Assembly (NCBI GenBank): GCA_027485405.1 | Contig: JAIXRB010000080.1 | Span: 1 to 19,946 of the forward strand | Direction of reading: 5' to 3' | DNA from: Leptospiraceae bacterium | GTDB taxonomy: Bacteria; Spirochaetota; Leptospiria; Leptospirales; Leptospiraceae | Length of the DNA stretch: 19,946 nucleotides | Shown: one piece after another, positions 1 to 6,806 of the stretch | Layout of the letters: each line of letters starts with the position of its first letter | How positions within the stretch are numbered: the first letter of the stretch is position 1 | The notes under the pieces: generated by a model | The model's input: the letters and a program-made list of their open reading frames with translations, nothing else | The model's database searches: none | What the model was told of the DNA's origin: nothing | Program-made: the position numbers and the translations under genes

Positions 1-158
1 TATTCTACGGGGTTCCGACTGAATCTATGGATCCTATCATTGCTCAATTGATTTCGGCTTCTTTAGGAATGGTACAGCATTGGGTAAAAAGTACGATGCC
101 TTTGCCAATGCTGTATGCTGTTGACCACGAGATTGATGAATGGGGAAATCAGAAATGA
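1..158 (+). CDS. C-terminal end of an unidentified protein, possibly citrate-synthase-like
   Basis: An open frame enters from the left edge (codons in phase with base 3) and stops at TGA 156-158, giving the last 51 residues of a protein. It starts FYGVPTESMDPIIAQL and ends DEWGNQK. The order GVP...PI..A...G...HW resembles the stretch near the end of citrate synthases, where a G-I-P, a T-P-I/L-F-A and a G-W-x-A-H appear in the same order. The match is by eye and weak, so the family is only a suggestion. The stop overlaps the start of the Nudix gene by 4 nt (ATGA), so the two are probably co-transcribed and translationally coupled. That this stretch is coding is much surer than the name. Confidence 0.5.
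   Translation, partial: FYGVPTESMDPIIAQLISASLGMVQHWVKSTMPLPMLYAVDHEIDEWGNQK
142..146 (+). promoter_or_regulatory. Ribosome binding site selecting the Nudix start at 155
   Basis: GGGGA lies 8 nt before ATG 155. An alternative in-frame ATG at 140 lies upstream of this motif and has only a weak GAG before it. The motif therefore favours the later start, which also gives a tidy ATGA overlap with the preceding stop. Confidence 0.6.
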
Positions 159-577
159 ATAAGCATGGTTTTTTTCAAATCACGCAAAAAGTTTTTTTAA
201 GAAAGGGTCACTTGTTTCTAATCATGCGAGATAAGAAGTCTGGTCACGGTGATTTACCTGGTGGTAGAATGACCGAAGAAGAATTTTTTGAGGATTGGAC
301 AAACAGTGTTTATCGAGAATTGGATGAAGAAATGGGAAAGCAGATTTCATACAAGCTCAATCCTGATCCCATTTTTTTTCACAAACATCGAGTCAACGAA
401 GGAAACCATCCTTGCATCATAATCGCCTACCAGGCTTATTATATTGCTGGAGAAGTTCAGATTTCAGACGAACATGATTTTTTAGATTGGGTCGACGTTA
501 GAACTTTTCAGCCACAGGGTTTCTTTTCGGAATATATGCTTGAAGCTGTCACTATTTATCAAGAAAAATATGCATAA
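155..577 (+). CDS. Nudix hydrolase family protein
   Basis: A 140-residue protein of usual single-domain Nudix size; the family hydrolyses nucleoside diphosphates linked to another moiety, with Mg2+ or Mn2+ held by the Nudix box. What is seen: a beta strand with FLIMRDKKSGHGDLPGG, then the box ending RELDEEMGKQI, which carries the metal-binding REL-EE-G core. Between the first glycine-glutamate element and REL there are three more residues than the canonical G-x5-E-x7-RE spacing, so the helix is extended. The substrate cannot be told. ATG 155 is preferred over 140 because of the GGGGA motif. The gene overlaps the one before by 4 nt and the one after by 8 nt (ATGCATAA at 570-577), suggesting one operon. 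The family assignment is firm; the biological role is open. Confidence 0.85.
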   Translation: MNKHGFFQITQKVFLRKGHLFLIMRDKKSGHGDLPGGRMTEEEFFEDWTNSVYRELDEEMGKQISYKLNPDPIFFHKHRVNEGNHPCIIIAYQAYYIAGEVQISDEHDFLDWVDVRTFQPQGFFSEYMLEAVTIYQEKYA

Positions 578-1805
578 TCTCTACTTATCACCATTCCGTT
601 TGTTCCTATTCCTTTTTTTGTTATGTTTTACTTGGTATTCAGCTCTTTCAATTAGGCGAATGGAAGATCCTGAATCTCAAAAAGAGAATGTCGAAGTGGC
701 TGTTGTTGAAGAAGAAACAATTCCTGAAGTAACCGAAAGCAAACCGATTGAGCCCGAAATCGTAAAAGAAGAAGACACCAACCCTACAGAAGCAAAACCA
801 AGTTGGACAAACATTCCAATCCAGACCAATGGAGAAAACCGAAAGTATGGCAATCTAGTCGCAATGCAGACCTTTTTCCATTGGACAGATTTCTCTTCTG
901 AGGAAGTAATCGAGAAACGCGTCAACGAGTTGTTAAGTGCAGGAAAAAATGCAGGCATCTTTGATAAAAAGACAATCGTTGTTTTTCCTGAACATTTAGG
1001 CACGGGATTTCTATTTTTAGATGAACAATCCAAGGTCTTTAAAGAACAGAGTTTTTCTGGTTCTGTGCAACTAATGGCACAAAGACATAAAGAGGAGCTT
1101 TTGGGATTTCCTGCATTGCCAACGGCAAAAAAACCTGTTTTAGATTCCATGATTCGGTGGAAATCCAAGCGAATGGCGTCGGCACTTCAAAACATTTTTT
1201 CCAAGGCGGCAAAAGCGTATTCAATTCCGATTCTAGCGGGGTCGATCATCTTACCAGGACCAAAAATTGTTCGGGGAGAGCTAGTTGTAGATACTAAGCA
1301 ACCTCTTTACAATGTTTCTGTATCATTCGGTTCGGATGGTCGAATTATGGAACCAATGGTGAAAAAGACGGTTCTTTCCGAATGGGAAGAGTTGTTAGTT
1401 GAGAAAGGTGACATAAACCAAAACCGAGTTTGGATAGTGCCTGGATGGAAAGTAGCAGTGTTTCTTGGCGAAGAGGTTTTCTCGGAAGCTTTGTATGATA
1501 AATTGAAAGGACGACCATTAGATGGTATGGTATCAAGTGCTTTTGGAAATCCTTTTGGGAAGCCTGAGAACCTGCAAAGATACATAACTGATTCTGTTTC
1601 GGGTATGTCAGAGAAAGACATTTGGATTAAGTACGGAATGATTAAATACATTCAACGCACAAAAGCTATGGATCTAATTCAAGTCTTCTCTATGGGCAGT
1701 TTTTTAGGAAATTCTCCAAAGGTGAAAACATTTAACATACGTGATTTTCAATTTAAGGATGAAGCGTCTTCAAGCTCGCCTTTAATTATGAATTTGTATT
1801 TTTAG
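570..1805 (+). CDS. Membrane-anchored nitrilase-fold (CN hydrolase-like) protein, catalytic Cys apparently missing
   Basis: A 411-residue protein with a hydrophobic segment at about residues 8-26, a Glu/Pro-rich linker (about 30-80), then a domain with the order of the carbon-nitrogen hydrolase family. The nitrilase triad is Glu-Lys-Cys. FPEH at about 140-142 supplies the Glu (E141) and MVKKT the Lys (K265 or K266). The strand that should carry the nucleophile reads VAVFLGEEVFSEA, with Leu299-Gly300 where families show I-C-Y/H-D/E. The acidic residues and the following D-G-M-V-S-S-A strand still fit the fold. I infer an extracytoplasmic, probably non-catalytic protein, distantly like the nitrilase domain of apolipoprotein N-acyltransferase but without its other membrane helices. 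ATG 570 is preferred to TTG 540, which would overlap the Nudix gene by 38 nt. Assignment is by motif order only. Confidence 0.6.
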   Translation: MHNLYLSPFRLFLFLFLLCFTWYSALSIRRMEDPESQKENVEVAVVEEETIPEVTESKPIEPEIVKEEDTNPTEAKPSWTNIPIQTNGENRKYGNLVAMQTFFHWTDFSSEEVIEKRVNELLSAGKNAGIFDKKTIVVFPEHLGTGFLFLDEQSKVFKEQSFSGSVQLMAQRHKEELLGFPALPTAKKPVLDSMIRWKSKRMASALQNIFSKAAKAYSIPILAGSIILPGPKIVRGELVVDTKQPLYNVSVSFGSDGRIMEPMVKKTVLSEWEELLVEKGDINQNRVWIVPGWKVAVFLGEEVFSEALYDKLKGRPLDGMVSSAFGNPFGKPENLQRYITDSVSGMSEKDIWIKYGMIKYIQRTKAMDLIQVFSMGSFLGNSPKVKTFNIRDFQFKDEASSSSPLIMNLYF

Positions 1806-1816
1806 CGAAAATAAAT

Positions 1817-1845
1817 TTGACAATTTTTTTATTATTTAGAATATC
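1817..1845 (+). promoter_or_regulatory. Putative sigma-70 promoter for the four-cysteine protein
   Basis: A perfect TTGACA (1817-1822) is followed by an AT-only spacer and by TAGAAT (1837-1842, 14-nt spacer) or AATATC (1840-1845, 17-nt spacer). It sits in the 57-nt gap between the nitrilase-like gene and the next gene. The -35 box is clear; the -10 position is ambiguous because the best-matching hexamer is unusually close. Confidence 0.5.
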
Positions 1846-1850
1846 TTTTG

Positions 1851-1855
1851 AAGGA
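1851..1855 (+). promoter_or_regulatory. Ribosome binding site setting the start at 1863
   Basis: AAGGA lies 7 nt before ATG 1863. The alternative in-frame TTG at 1848 is upstream of this motif and would also lie at or before the likely transcription start, so ATG 1863 is chosen. Confidence 0.65.
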
Positions 1856-1862
1856 ATCGAGC

Positions 1863-2057
1863 ATGGCAAAGAAATCTGAACAATCAAACGAGTTTTATCC
1901 AAAGTGCCCGCTCTACACTAGGGAACTAGAAATCTGCCCTAGCTCCAAGACTCGATTGCAAGAAGAAGACATGAAACAGTTGCTAGGTATGTGTGTAACT
2001 GAAAAATACAAAACTTGCAAAATTTTCATGAACAAAGGTAAAGAGCAAGCCGCTTAG
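1863..2057 (+). CDS. Small four-cysteine protein of unknown function
   Basis: A 64-residue, Lys/Glu-rich soluble protein with no signal peptide or membrane segment. Its four cysteines are C15, C25, C44 and C52, two of them followed by proline (KCPLY and ICPSS), and the last two flank a Y-K-T-C-K pattern. The C-x9-C-x18-C-x7-C arrangement could bind zinc or another metal, or form disulfides, but nothing shows which. It has its own candidate promoter and a good ribosome binding site, unlike most genes here, so it may be expressed independently of the upstream operon. Its stop overlaps the stop of the opposite-strand lipoprotein gene by 4 nt. I do not recognise the family. The promoter, ribosome binding site and compact codon pattern make it a likely real gene. 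Confidence 0.75.
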   Translation: MAKKSEQSNEFYPKCPLYTRELEICPSSKTRLQEEDMKQLLGMCVTEKYKTCKIFMNKGKEQAA

Positions 2058-3187
2058 TTGCTTTCTTCCTCTTTCATTTTTCGAACTTTATTGAAATACT
2101 CGAGCGCTTTCCATTCATCTTCTTCAAAGACCAAGTTACCTACAACTAAGTCCCCAACCTTATTTTCATAAGCAATCAAATCATTGGATAAAACCCAGAA
2201 TCTCTCCACAAAGAGAGGTAAGCTTTCTTTTTTAGAGCCTAATATCCACCTTTGAAGGAGTCTGGGGCTTTCTTTTGTGGAAAGAATGAAAGTATCTTTG
2301 GTGCTCAGTCTTTGCGAATGAATGAAAGAATAGCCAATACCAAATCCCTTAGTGAGAAATGTTTTGTTATTCGTTACAACTAAAGGTTGAAGATTTAGAT
2401 CTCCGATTTTACCTGAAACCACATAACCAAATTGATGTTCAAACGGTAAGTAAATTGGACTTACAATTTCTTTTGATAGCAGATTTAATTTTTCTTTGTT
2501 TGGATTAAACTGATAAAAACAGTATGACCCACCTATGCCGGAGAAGATTAAGAATTCGCCTGAAAAGGGCAAAATGCTGATCTTTGATTTAAGTTTTGGA
2601 AAAGGCGGTGGGTATTGGCTTTCTACTGCGACTCGGATAGGATTTTTGGGTAAAGAAGTCTTTTCTGAAAAAAGATCATTTTCTAAAAAGTAGAAGATTT
2701 GATTTCCACCATCACTGATTGCAAACGATGCATTGCAATCTAAGTAAGATTCTGATTCGTAAAGCAAAGATAGATCGGTAAAGGAATACGCAGTAATTTT
2801 GCAGACATTTGCTGTGTTTGATTTATGTTGTAAGACTGCCATTTGTCCATTTCCAGAAATAGCAAAATCTGAAATAATGTAAGGAAAGGACTTAGATTCT
2901 ACTTTATCTTCCGCAAGAGTCCATCTAAATAAAGTTTGTTCTTCCGCCCAAATGAGAACTTGTCTGTTTTCGGAAAGTCGTACAATTCTTTTTCCGATAA
3001 GTTTTGATTCAGATAACTTCCATTTTGTTTCATGTTTGAAGTAAAGCCTGTTTTCAAGAAGTGATAGAGCCTTTGCATATTTTTCTTTCAAAATCAGTTC
3101 ATCAATCTCTGTCTTCCAATTGGGAGGTGTCGGAGCGCACGTAATGAAAAGTAAGACGGCAAGGGTAGAAAACCCTTTCAGATTCAA
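2054..3187 (-). CDS. Putative lipoprotein of unknown function, beta-propeller-like
   Basis: A 377-residue protein starting with a signal peptide and lipobox (LFITC, Cys17), so probably a lipoprotein. After a short helical region (about 25-50) the rest is rich in short strands with aromatic and Ser/Gly turns, for example a strand set around IVRLSENRQVLIWAEE and DFAISGNGQMAVLQH. These recur with the spacing expected of WD40-like blades (S-x-N/D-G-x-x-h-h). This suggests a propeller but I cannot count blades with certainty. The start is TTG at 3187-3185, which overlaps the stop of the EcsC-like gene as TTGA, with AAGGAAA upstream; no better start precedes the signal peptide. The two genes are therefore translationally coupled. 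Function unknown. Confidence 0.75.
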   Translation of the reverse strand: MNLKGFSTLAVLLFITCAPTPPNWKTEIDELILKEKYAKALSLLENRLYFKHETKWKLSESKLIGKRIVRLSENRQVLIWAEEQTLFRWTLAEDKVESKSFPYIISDFAISGNGQMAVLQHKSNTANVCKITAYSFTDLSLLYESESYLDCNASFAISDGGNQIFYFLENDLFSEKTSLPKNPIRVAVESQYPPPFPKLKSKISILPFSGEFLIFSGIGGSYCFYQFNPNKEKLNLLSKEIVSPIYLPFEHQFGYVVSGKIGDLNLQPLVVTNNKTFLTKGFGIGYSFIHSQRLSTKDTFILSTKESPRLLQRWILGSKKESLPLFVERFWVLSNDLIAYENKVGDLVVGNLVFEEDEWKALEYFNKVRKMKEEESN

Positions 3188-3795
3188 TTTGATTCGATTT
3201 CCTTTGAAAACACTTCTTTGGATAAAATCCCAACTTTCTTAGTATCCATAAAAGCAAATCCACCGGTGACGATAGCTCCCAATACTGGAATCCATCTGGC
3301 AAATTGTTTCCGTAAAATGCTTCTAGTTACCATCAAACCAACTTTTTCTAATAAAGATTGGAAGAATTTGACAGTTGTTGGGCGAACTAAAATGCGAAGA
3401 CTAGATTCTTCTATCACTTTTCTAAAAACTTGAGCACTTCCATGTTTAAAGATGCAATACAAAAGGAGCTCCTTAGTCACTTGGGCCTCTTTTCCATGAA
3501 GAGCGGCTATATCCATCACCAATTGCCCCTGGATGCGGTAGATCATCATCAATTCGGGTATAATTGTAAGAAGACCCAAAGGTCCGGGCGGAAGGGAACA
3601 TGTGGCACTGACTAGCCCAGTTTTAAAGCAAGCGTTCTGAATTAAGGAGTCCGCCATATCGCCCGGAGGCTGAACTGTAGGAGCATAGGGGCTTCGATAG
3701 TTCTCAAATCCGCTAAAAAGCTCTACCAAACCTTCTAAAAAAGAAGGATTTTCTCGGGATTCTGGATTTGATGGGTTGGGTTTTTGGTTTATCAA
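3184..3795 (-). CDS. EcsC-family-like protein
   Basis: A 203-residue protein with a Pro/Ser-rich N-terminus (about 1-45) and then an amphipathic, moderately hydrophobic domain. The segment LPPGPLGLLTIIPELMMIYR, then a Q-L-V-M-D-I-A-A-L-H-G-K stretch, resembles the EcsC family, which has a similar G-x-x-G-L-x-x-I-P then R-x-Q then D-I-A-x-x-Y/H-G order. The end has a Gly-rich hydrophobic hairpin (IPVLGAIVTGGFAFMDTKKVG) also typical of that family. EcsC proteins are membrane-associated and poorly understood. The frame is open to 3888, but that would cross the prfA start on the other strand. TTG 3795 has AGGA 9 nt upstream and gives a sensible N-terminus, so it is chosen. Its stop overlaps the start of the lipoprotein gene by 4 nt. 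Family call moderate. Confidence 0.6.
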   Translation of the reverse strand: MINQKPNPSNPESRENPSFLEGLVELFSGFENYRSPYAPTVQPPGDMADSLIQNACFKTGLVSATCSLPPGPLGLLTIIPELMMIYRIQGQLVMDIAALHGKEAQVTKELLLYCIFKHGSAQVFRKVIEESSLRILVRPTTVKFFQSLLEKVGLMVTRSILRKQFARWIPVLGAIVTGGFAFMDTKKVGILSKEVFSKEIESN

Positions 3796-3825
3796 AACAA
3801 GGCTTCCTTTAACCTCAACGTAAGC

Positions 3826-4887
3826 ATGATCGATCGATTGAAAAAAATTCAAGAAAAATACCTTCGCATCGAAGACGAATTGGGGCAAGCCAAAGAGCCC
3901 GATAAGTTAAAATCTCTCTACAAAGAAAGATCTCGGTTAACTCCGGTTTTCACTAAAGCAAACGACTATCTGAATATAATGAAAGATACCGAAGACGCAA
4001 AGCGATTGTTACTAACAGAGAATGATCCAGAAATGCACTCCATGCTCAAAAGTGAATTGGAAGAAGGGGAAGCTCGGCTCATTGAGCTAGCAAAAGAGCT
4101 CGAAATCATGCTTCTTCCGCCCGATCCCAACTCTGGAAAAAGTATCTTGGTTGAAATTCGAGCAGGAACTGGTGGAGAAGAATCAGGGCTTTTTTGTGCC
4201 GATCTGTACAGAATGTACTCCAAATTTGCGGATAAAATGGGAATGAAGACGGAATTGGTTGACAACAGTCCAACAGGTATTGGCGGTTTTAAAGAGATTA
4301 TTTTTTCTCTGGATGATGAAAAAGCTTATGATTATTTTAAATTTGAATCGGGAACCCACAGAGTCCAGAGAATTCCCGCCACAGAATCAAATGGACGAAT
4401 CCACACTTCAGCTGTAACGGTTGCTATATTGCCTGAAGTAGAAGAGAAAGAAGTAGATATCAAAGAAAGCGATCTTCGCATTGATGTGTACCGATCTTCG
4501 GGTGCTGGTGGACAGCACGTAAACACTACAGATTCTGCTGTTCGTATCACTCATATTCCCACTGGTGTAGTGGTCGCCTCACAGGAAGAAAGATCCCAGA
4601 TAAAGAACAGAGATAAAGCTATGCGAATCTTAAGGGCTAGAGTTGCTGACCAGATCACTGAAGCGGCAAAGCTGAGTGCAGATGCCTTAAAAAAAGCGCA
4701 AGTAGGTAGTGGTGATCGCTCAGAAAGAATCCGAACTTATAATTTCCCTCAAGGAAGATGTACAGACCATAGGGTAGGATTTACGTCTCATAACCTCCCA
4801 GCTATCATGGAAGGCGATTTGGGTGAACTTATTGAAGCCCTAGTCCAAGAAGATCGATCTAAGAGATTGGCTGAAACCAAAGGATAG
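3826..4887 (+). CDS. prfA: Peptide chain release factor 1
   Basis: A 353-residue protein, the usual length of bacterial RF1, which recognises UAA and UAG in the ribosomal A site and triggers hydrolysis of peptidyl-tRNA. The PAT tripeptide that reads the stop codon is at residues 184-186 (QRIPATES). The catalytic GGQ is at 228-230 (GAGGQHVNTTDSA). PAT rather than SPF marks RF1, not RF2. The C-terminal GSGDRSERIRTYNFPQGR block is also conserved. The frame opens upstream at 3784, but ATG 3826 gives the family's MIDRLxKIQ N-terminus and avoids crossing the divergent EcsC-like gene. No prmC methyltransferase gene follows; the next gene is a secreted protease. Very sure. Confidence 0.97.
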   Translation: MIDRLKKIQEKYLRIEDELGQAKEPDKLKSLYKERSRLTPVFTKANDYLNIMKDTEDAKRLLLTENDPEMHSMLKSELEEGEARLIELAKELEIMLLPPDPNSGKSILVEIRAGTGGEESGLFCADLYRMYSKFADKMGMKTELVDNSPTGIGGFKEIIFSLDDEKAYDYFKFESGTHRVQRIPATESNGRIHTSAVTVAILPEVEEKEVDIKESDLRIDVYRSSGAGGQHVNTTDSAVRITHIPTGVVVASQEERSQIKNRDKAMRILRARVADQITEAAKLSADALKKAQVGSGDRSERIRTYNFPQGRCTDHRVGFTSHNLPAIMEGDLGELIEALVQEDRSKRLAETKG

Positions 4888-4895
4888 AAATGTAC

Positions 4896-4923
4896 TTGCT
4901 TAAGAAGGTAAAAACAATACTAT
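4896..4923 (+). promoter_or_regulatory. Possible promoter for the protease pair
   Basis: TTGCTT (4896-4901), a 16-nt spacer and TACTAT (4918-4923) lie in the 59-nt gap between prfA and the subtilase. Matches to consensus are partial (3/6 and 4/6). The gap contains no other obvious signal, and the protease genes differ in function from prfA, so a separate promoter is reasonable but unproven. Confidence 0.3.
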
Positions 4924-4946
4924 TTAAAAGTCCTTTGGATTTTTAA

Positions 4947-6779
4947 ATGAAGAAACTTCCATCCTTTTTTTCCACATTACACTTATTCTTTTTTATTCTT
5001 TTAAATCTGAACTGTGTCCCCAAAAAAGATGATTTCAATTCTACTTTGGTTTTAGCGGTAGTGTTGCAATCGCTAGTTGCTAGTCAAACTGCCGCCGCAA
5101 ATTCTGCGGTTCAGCCAAGTTGCTCGACACCAGGAATTCCTACAGATCCTTTGTTTTCAAACCAATGGCATTTGTTGAACAATGGAACTACCACCGGTGC
5201 TGTGTCAGGGGAGGACATTCGTGTTTCCGATGCATGGAATGCTGGTTGCAAAGGAAACGGAGTCAGAATAGTCACGGTCGATGATGGAATGGATCTTTCT
5301 CATGAGGATCTGATTACAAATTATGACAGCACTTTGAACGTAGATTTTTCCTCATTGGGGACTTCTGGATTTTTTAATTCCAATAGCTGTAGTACCACCG
5401 GGCTTGGTTGCCATGGTACGGCAGTTTCTGGAATTATGGCGGCAAGAGACGGAAACAACATTGGCGTTGTAGGTGTAGCACCGCGAGCAAAGATCGGAGC
5501 TCGGAACGTTCTGTACAATTCTTCTGATTCCAACTCGGGGACCGCGATGTCTTCCAATGCAACAAATGTTTGGGTTTCTAATAATAGTTGGGGTGCCGCA
5601 GATAACACAGGTCAAACTGCCGCGTCCGGAAGCCTTTGGCAAGCGGGAGTCGAGTCTGGATTTACGAATGGAAGGAGTGGCAAAGGAACTTTATTCTTTT
5701 GGGCGGCAGGCAACGGTGGAAACCTCCTAGTCAATTCCAACTCAAGTGGACTCGTTACTTCAGGTTCTGCACCTCGTGACAATTCAAACCATGATGGACA
5801 AGCAAACCACTTTAGAACCTTTGCTGTGGCCGCGGTTGGTAACGACGGCAAAAGAGCCAGTTATTCAGAGGAAGGAGCCAATCTGTTGATCACAGCCCCC
5901 TCCGAAGGTACAAGCGGAGTAGCGATCACAACAACAGATATCACTGGATCTGGCGGTTACAACACATCAGGAGCTTCTCCTCAGCCTTCCAACTCGAATT
6001 ATACAAATTCTTTTAATGGAACTTCTGCGGCATCGCCAGTTGCGGCAGGGGTTGGGGCACTCATTTTAGAGCGAAATCCTAATTTAACCGCGAGAGATGT
6101 GCGAGTGCTTCTAGCAAGGGCAAGTCGGCAGAACGATACAACGGACTTAGACTGGATCACCAATGCGGGAAACCTTAAGTTCAATCACAAATACGGATTT
6201 GGAGTGGTGAGCGCAAGTCTTGCTTTAACGGCGGCTCAAAGCTGGACATTGCTAGGTCCTGAAGTGGTTACTGCTTTCCAAACAGGTAGTCTTACAAACG
6301 CAACAATTACAAACAACTCCCAAACCGGGGCTGTCAACACAGTTGCCATTAGCAATTCTGGAATCGGTAAAGTTGAGTTTGTTGAAGTCAATGTAACTGT
6401 TACTACTGGTGCTAGTGATGATGCCGGGGATTTGTTTATCGAACTGACATCTCCATCAGGGACAAAAGCTCGATTGCTCGTTCCGAGAATTTGCTCGGCG
6501 TCTGGTTCGATAAGGTTTTGCAATGACCTCACTAATTGGACATTTGGAGCCACAACCTTTATGGACGAACCAGCTAATGGAACGTGGAGTCTAAGAGTTG
6601 CCGATGTTTGCAATAAATCGCCTGGAACGGGCAGTGGTACAACTACTTGCACATCTTCTACATTGTACTCCTACACGCGTTCAGATTCTAATTTTGCTTA
6701 TACGAACTCTAAAAACATCGCAAACACGAACCACACACTCTCTTCTTGGTCCATTCGGATCCGGGGTAGAGCTAACTAA
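4947..6779 (+). CDS. Lipoprotein subtilisin-like serine protease with P domain (kexin/convertase type), no pro-domain
   Basis: A 610-residue S8 peptidase. Signal peptide with lipobox LNLNC puts Cys23 at the mature N-terminus, so it should be membrane-tethered outside the cytoplasm. After a short Ala/Ser-rich linker (24-60) the catalytic domain begins at about 66 with DPLFSNQWHLLNNG, the usual first strand of the mature domain in this group. Catalytic Asp112 (VTVDDGMDLSHEDL), His156 (CHGTAVSG), oxyanion Asn256 (WAAGNGG) and Ser360 (NGTSAASPVAAG) are all present. Residues 434-608 form a P/Homo-B domain, with the D-L-F-I-E-L-T-S-P-S-G-T and F-M-D-E-P-A-N-G-T-W hallmarks and S-W-S-I-R-I-R near the end. 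Four cysteines in the P domain and several in the catalytic domain may pair. No pro-domain lies between the signal peptide and the catalytic domain; a matching one is encoded 27 nt downstream. Family very sure, substrate unknown. Confidence 0.93.
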   Translation: MKKLPSFFSTLHLFFFILLNLNCVPKKDDFNSTLVLAVVLQSLVASQTAAANSAVQPSCSTPGIPTDPLFSNQWHLLNNGTTTGAVSGEDIRVSDAWNAGCKGNGVRIVTVDDGMDLSHEDLITNYDSTLNVDFSSLGTSGFFNSNSCSTTGLGCHGTAVSGIMAARDGNNIGVVGVAPRAKIGARNVLYNSSDSNSGTAMSSNATNVWVSNNSWGAADNTGQTAASGSLWQAGVESGFTNGRSGKGTLFFWAAGNGGNLLVNSNSSGLVTSGSAPRDNSNHDGQANHFRTFAVAAVGNDGKRASYSEEGANLLITAPSEGTSGVAITTTDITGSGGYNTSGASPQPSNSNYTNSFNGTSAASPVAAGVGALILERNPNLTARDVRVLLARASRQNDTTDLDWITNAGNLKFNHKYGFGVVSASLALTAAQSWTLLGPEVVTAFQTGSLTNATITNNSQTGAVNTVAISNSGIGKVEFVEVNVTVTTGASDDAGDLFIELTSPSGTKARLLVPRICSASGSIRFCNDLTNWTFGATTFMDEPANGTWSLRVADVCNKSPGTGSGTTTCTSSTLYSYTRSDSNFAYTNSKNIANTNHTLSSWSIRIRGRAN

Positions 6780-6794
6780 CAATTAAAATCACTT

Positions 6795-6800
6795 GGGAGA
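6795..6800 (+). promoter_or_regulatory. Strong ribosome binding site for the pro-domain-like gene
   Basis: GGGAGA lies 6 nt before ATG 6807, inside the 27-nt gap after the protease stop. It is clearly stronger than anything before the protease ATG (only TGGAT), so the second gene may be translated more efficiently than the first, as would suit an inhibitor or chaperone needed in at least equal amount. Confidence 0.6.
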
Positions 6801-6806
6801 AAGACT

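Noticed and set aside
677..1168. 163-codon open frame on the minus strand
   Set aside because: It lies wholly opposite the nitrilase-like gene, has low-complexity Ser/Thr runs and no family features; a shadow frame.
3784..3825. N-terminal extension of prfA
   Set aside because: The extra 14 residues have no counterpart in RF1 and would overlap the start of the divergent gene; ATG 3826 gives the normal N-terminus.
3827..3840. Palindromic ATCGATCGAT at the start of prfA
   Set aside because: It encodes the conserved first residues of RF1 and is explained by codon sequence; no second copy seen that would suggest an operator.
6236..6652. 138-codon open frame on the minus strand
   Set aside because: It lies opposite the P domain of the protease; the sequence is Val/Pro/Leu-rich as expected from antisense of Thr/Asn/Gly-rich coding sequence.
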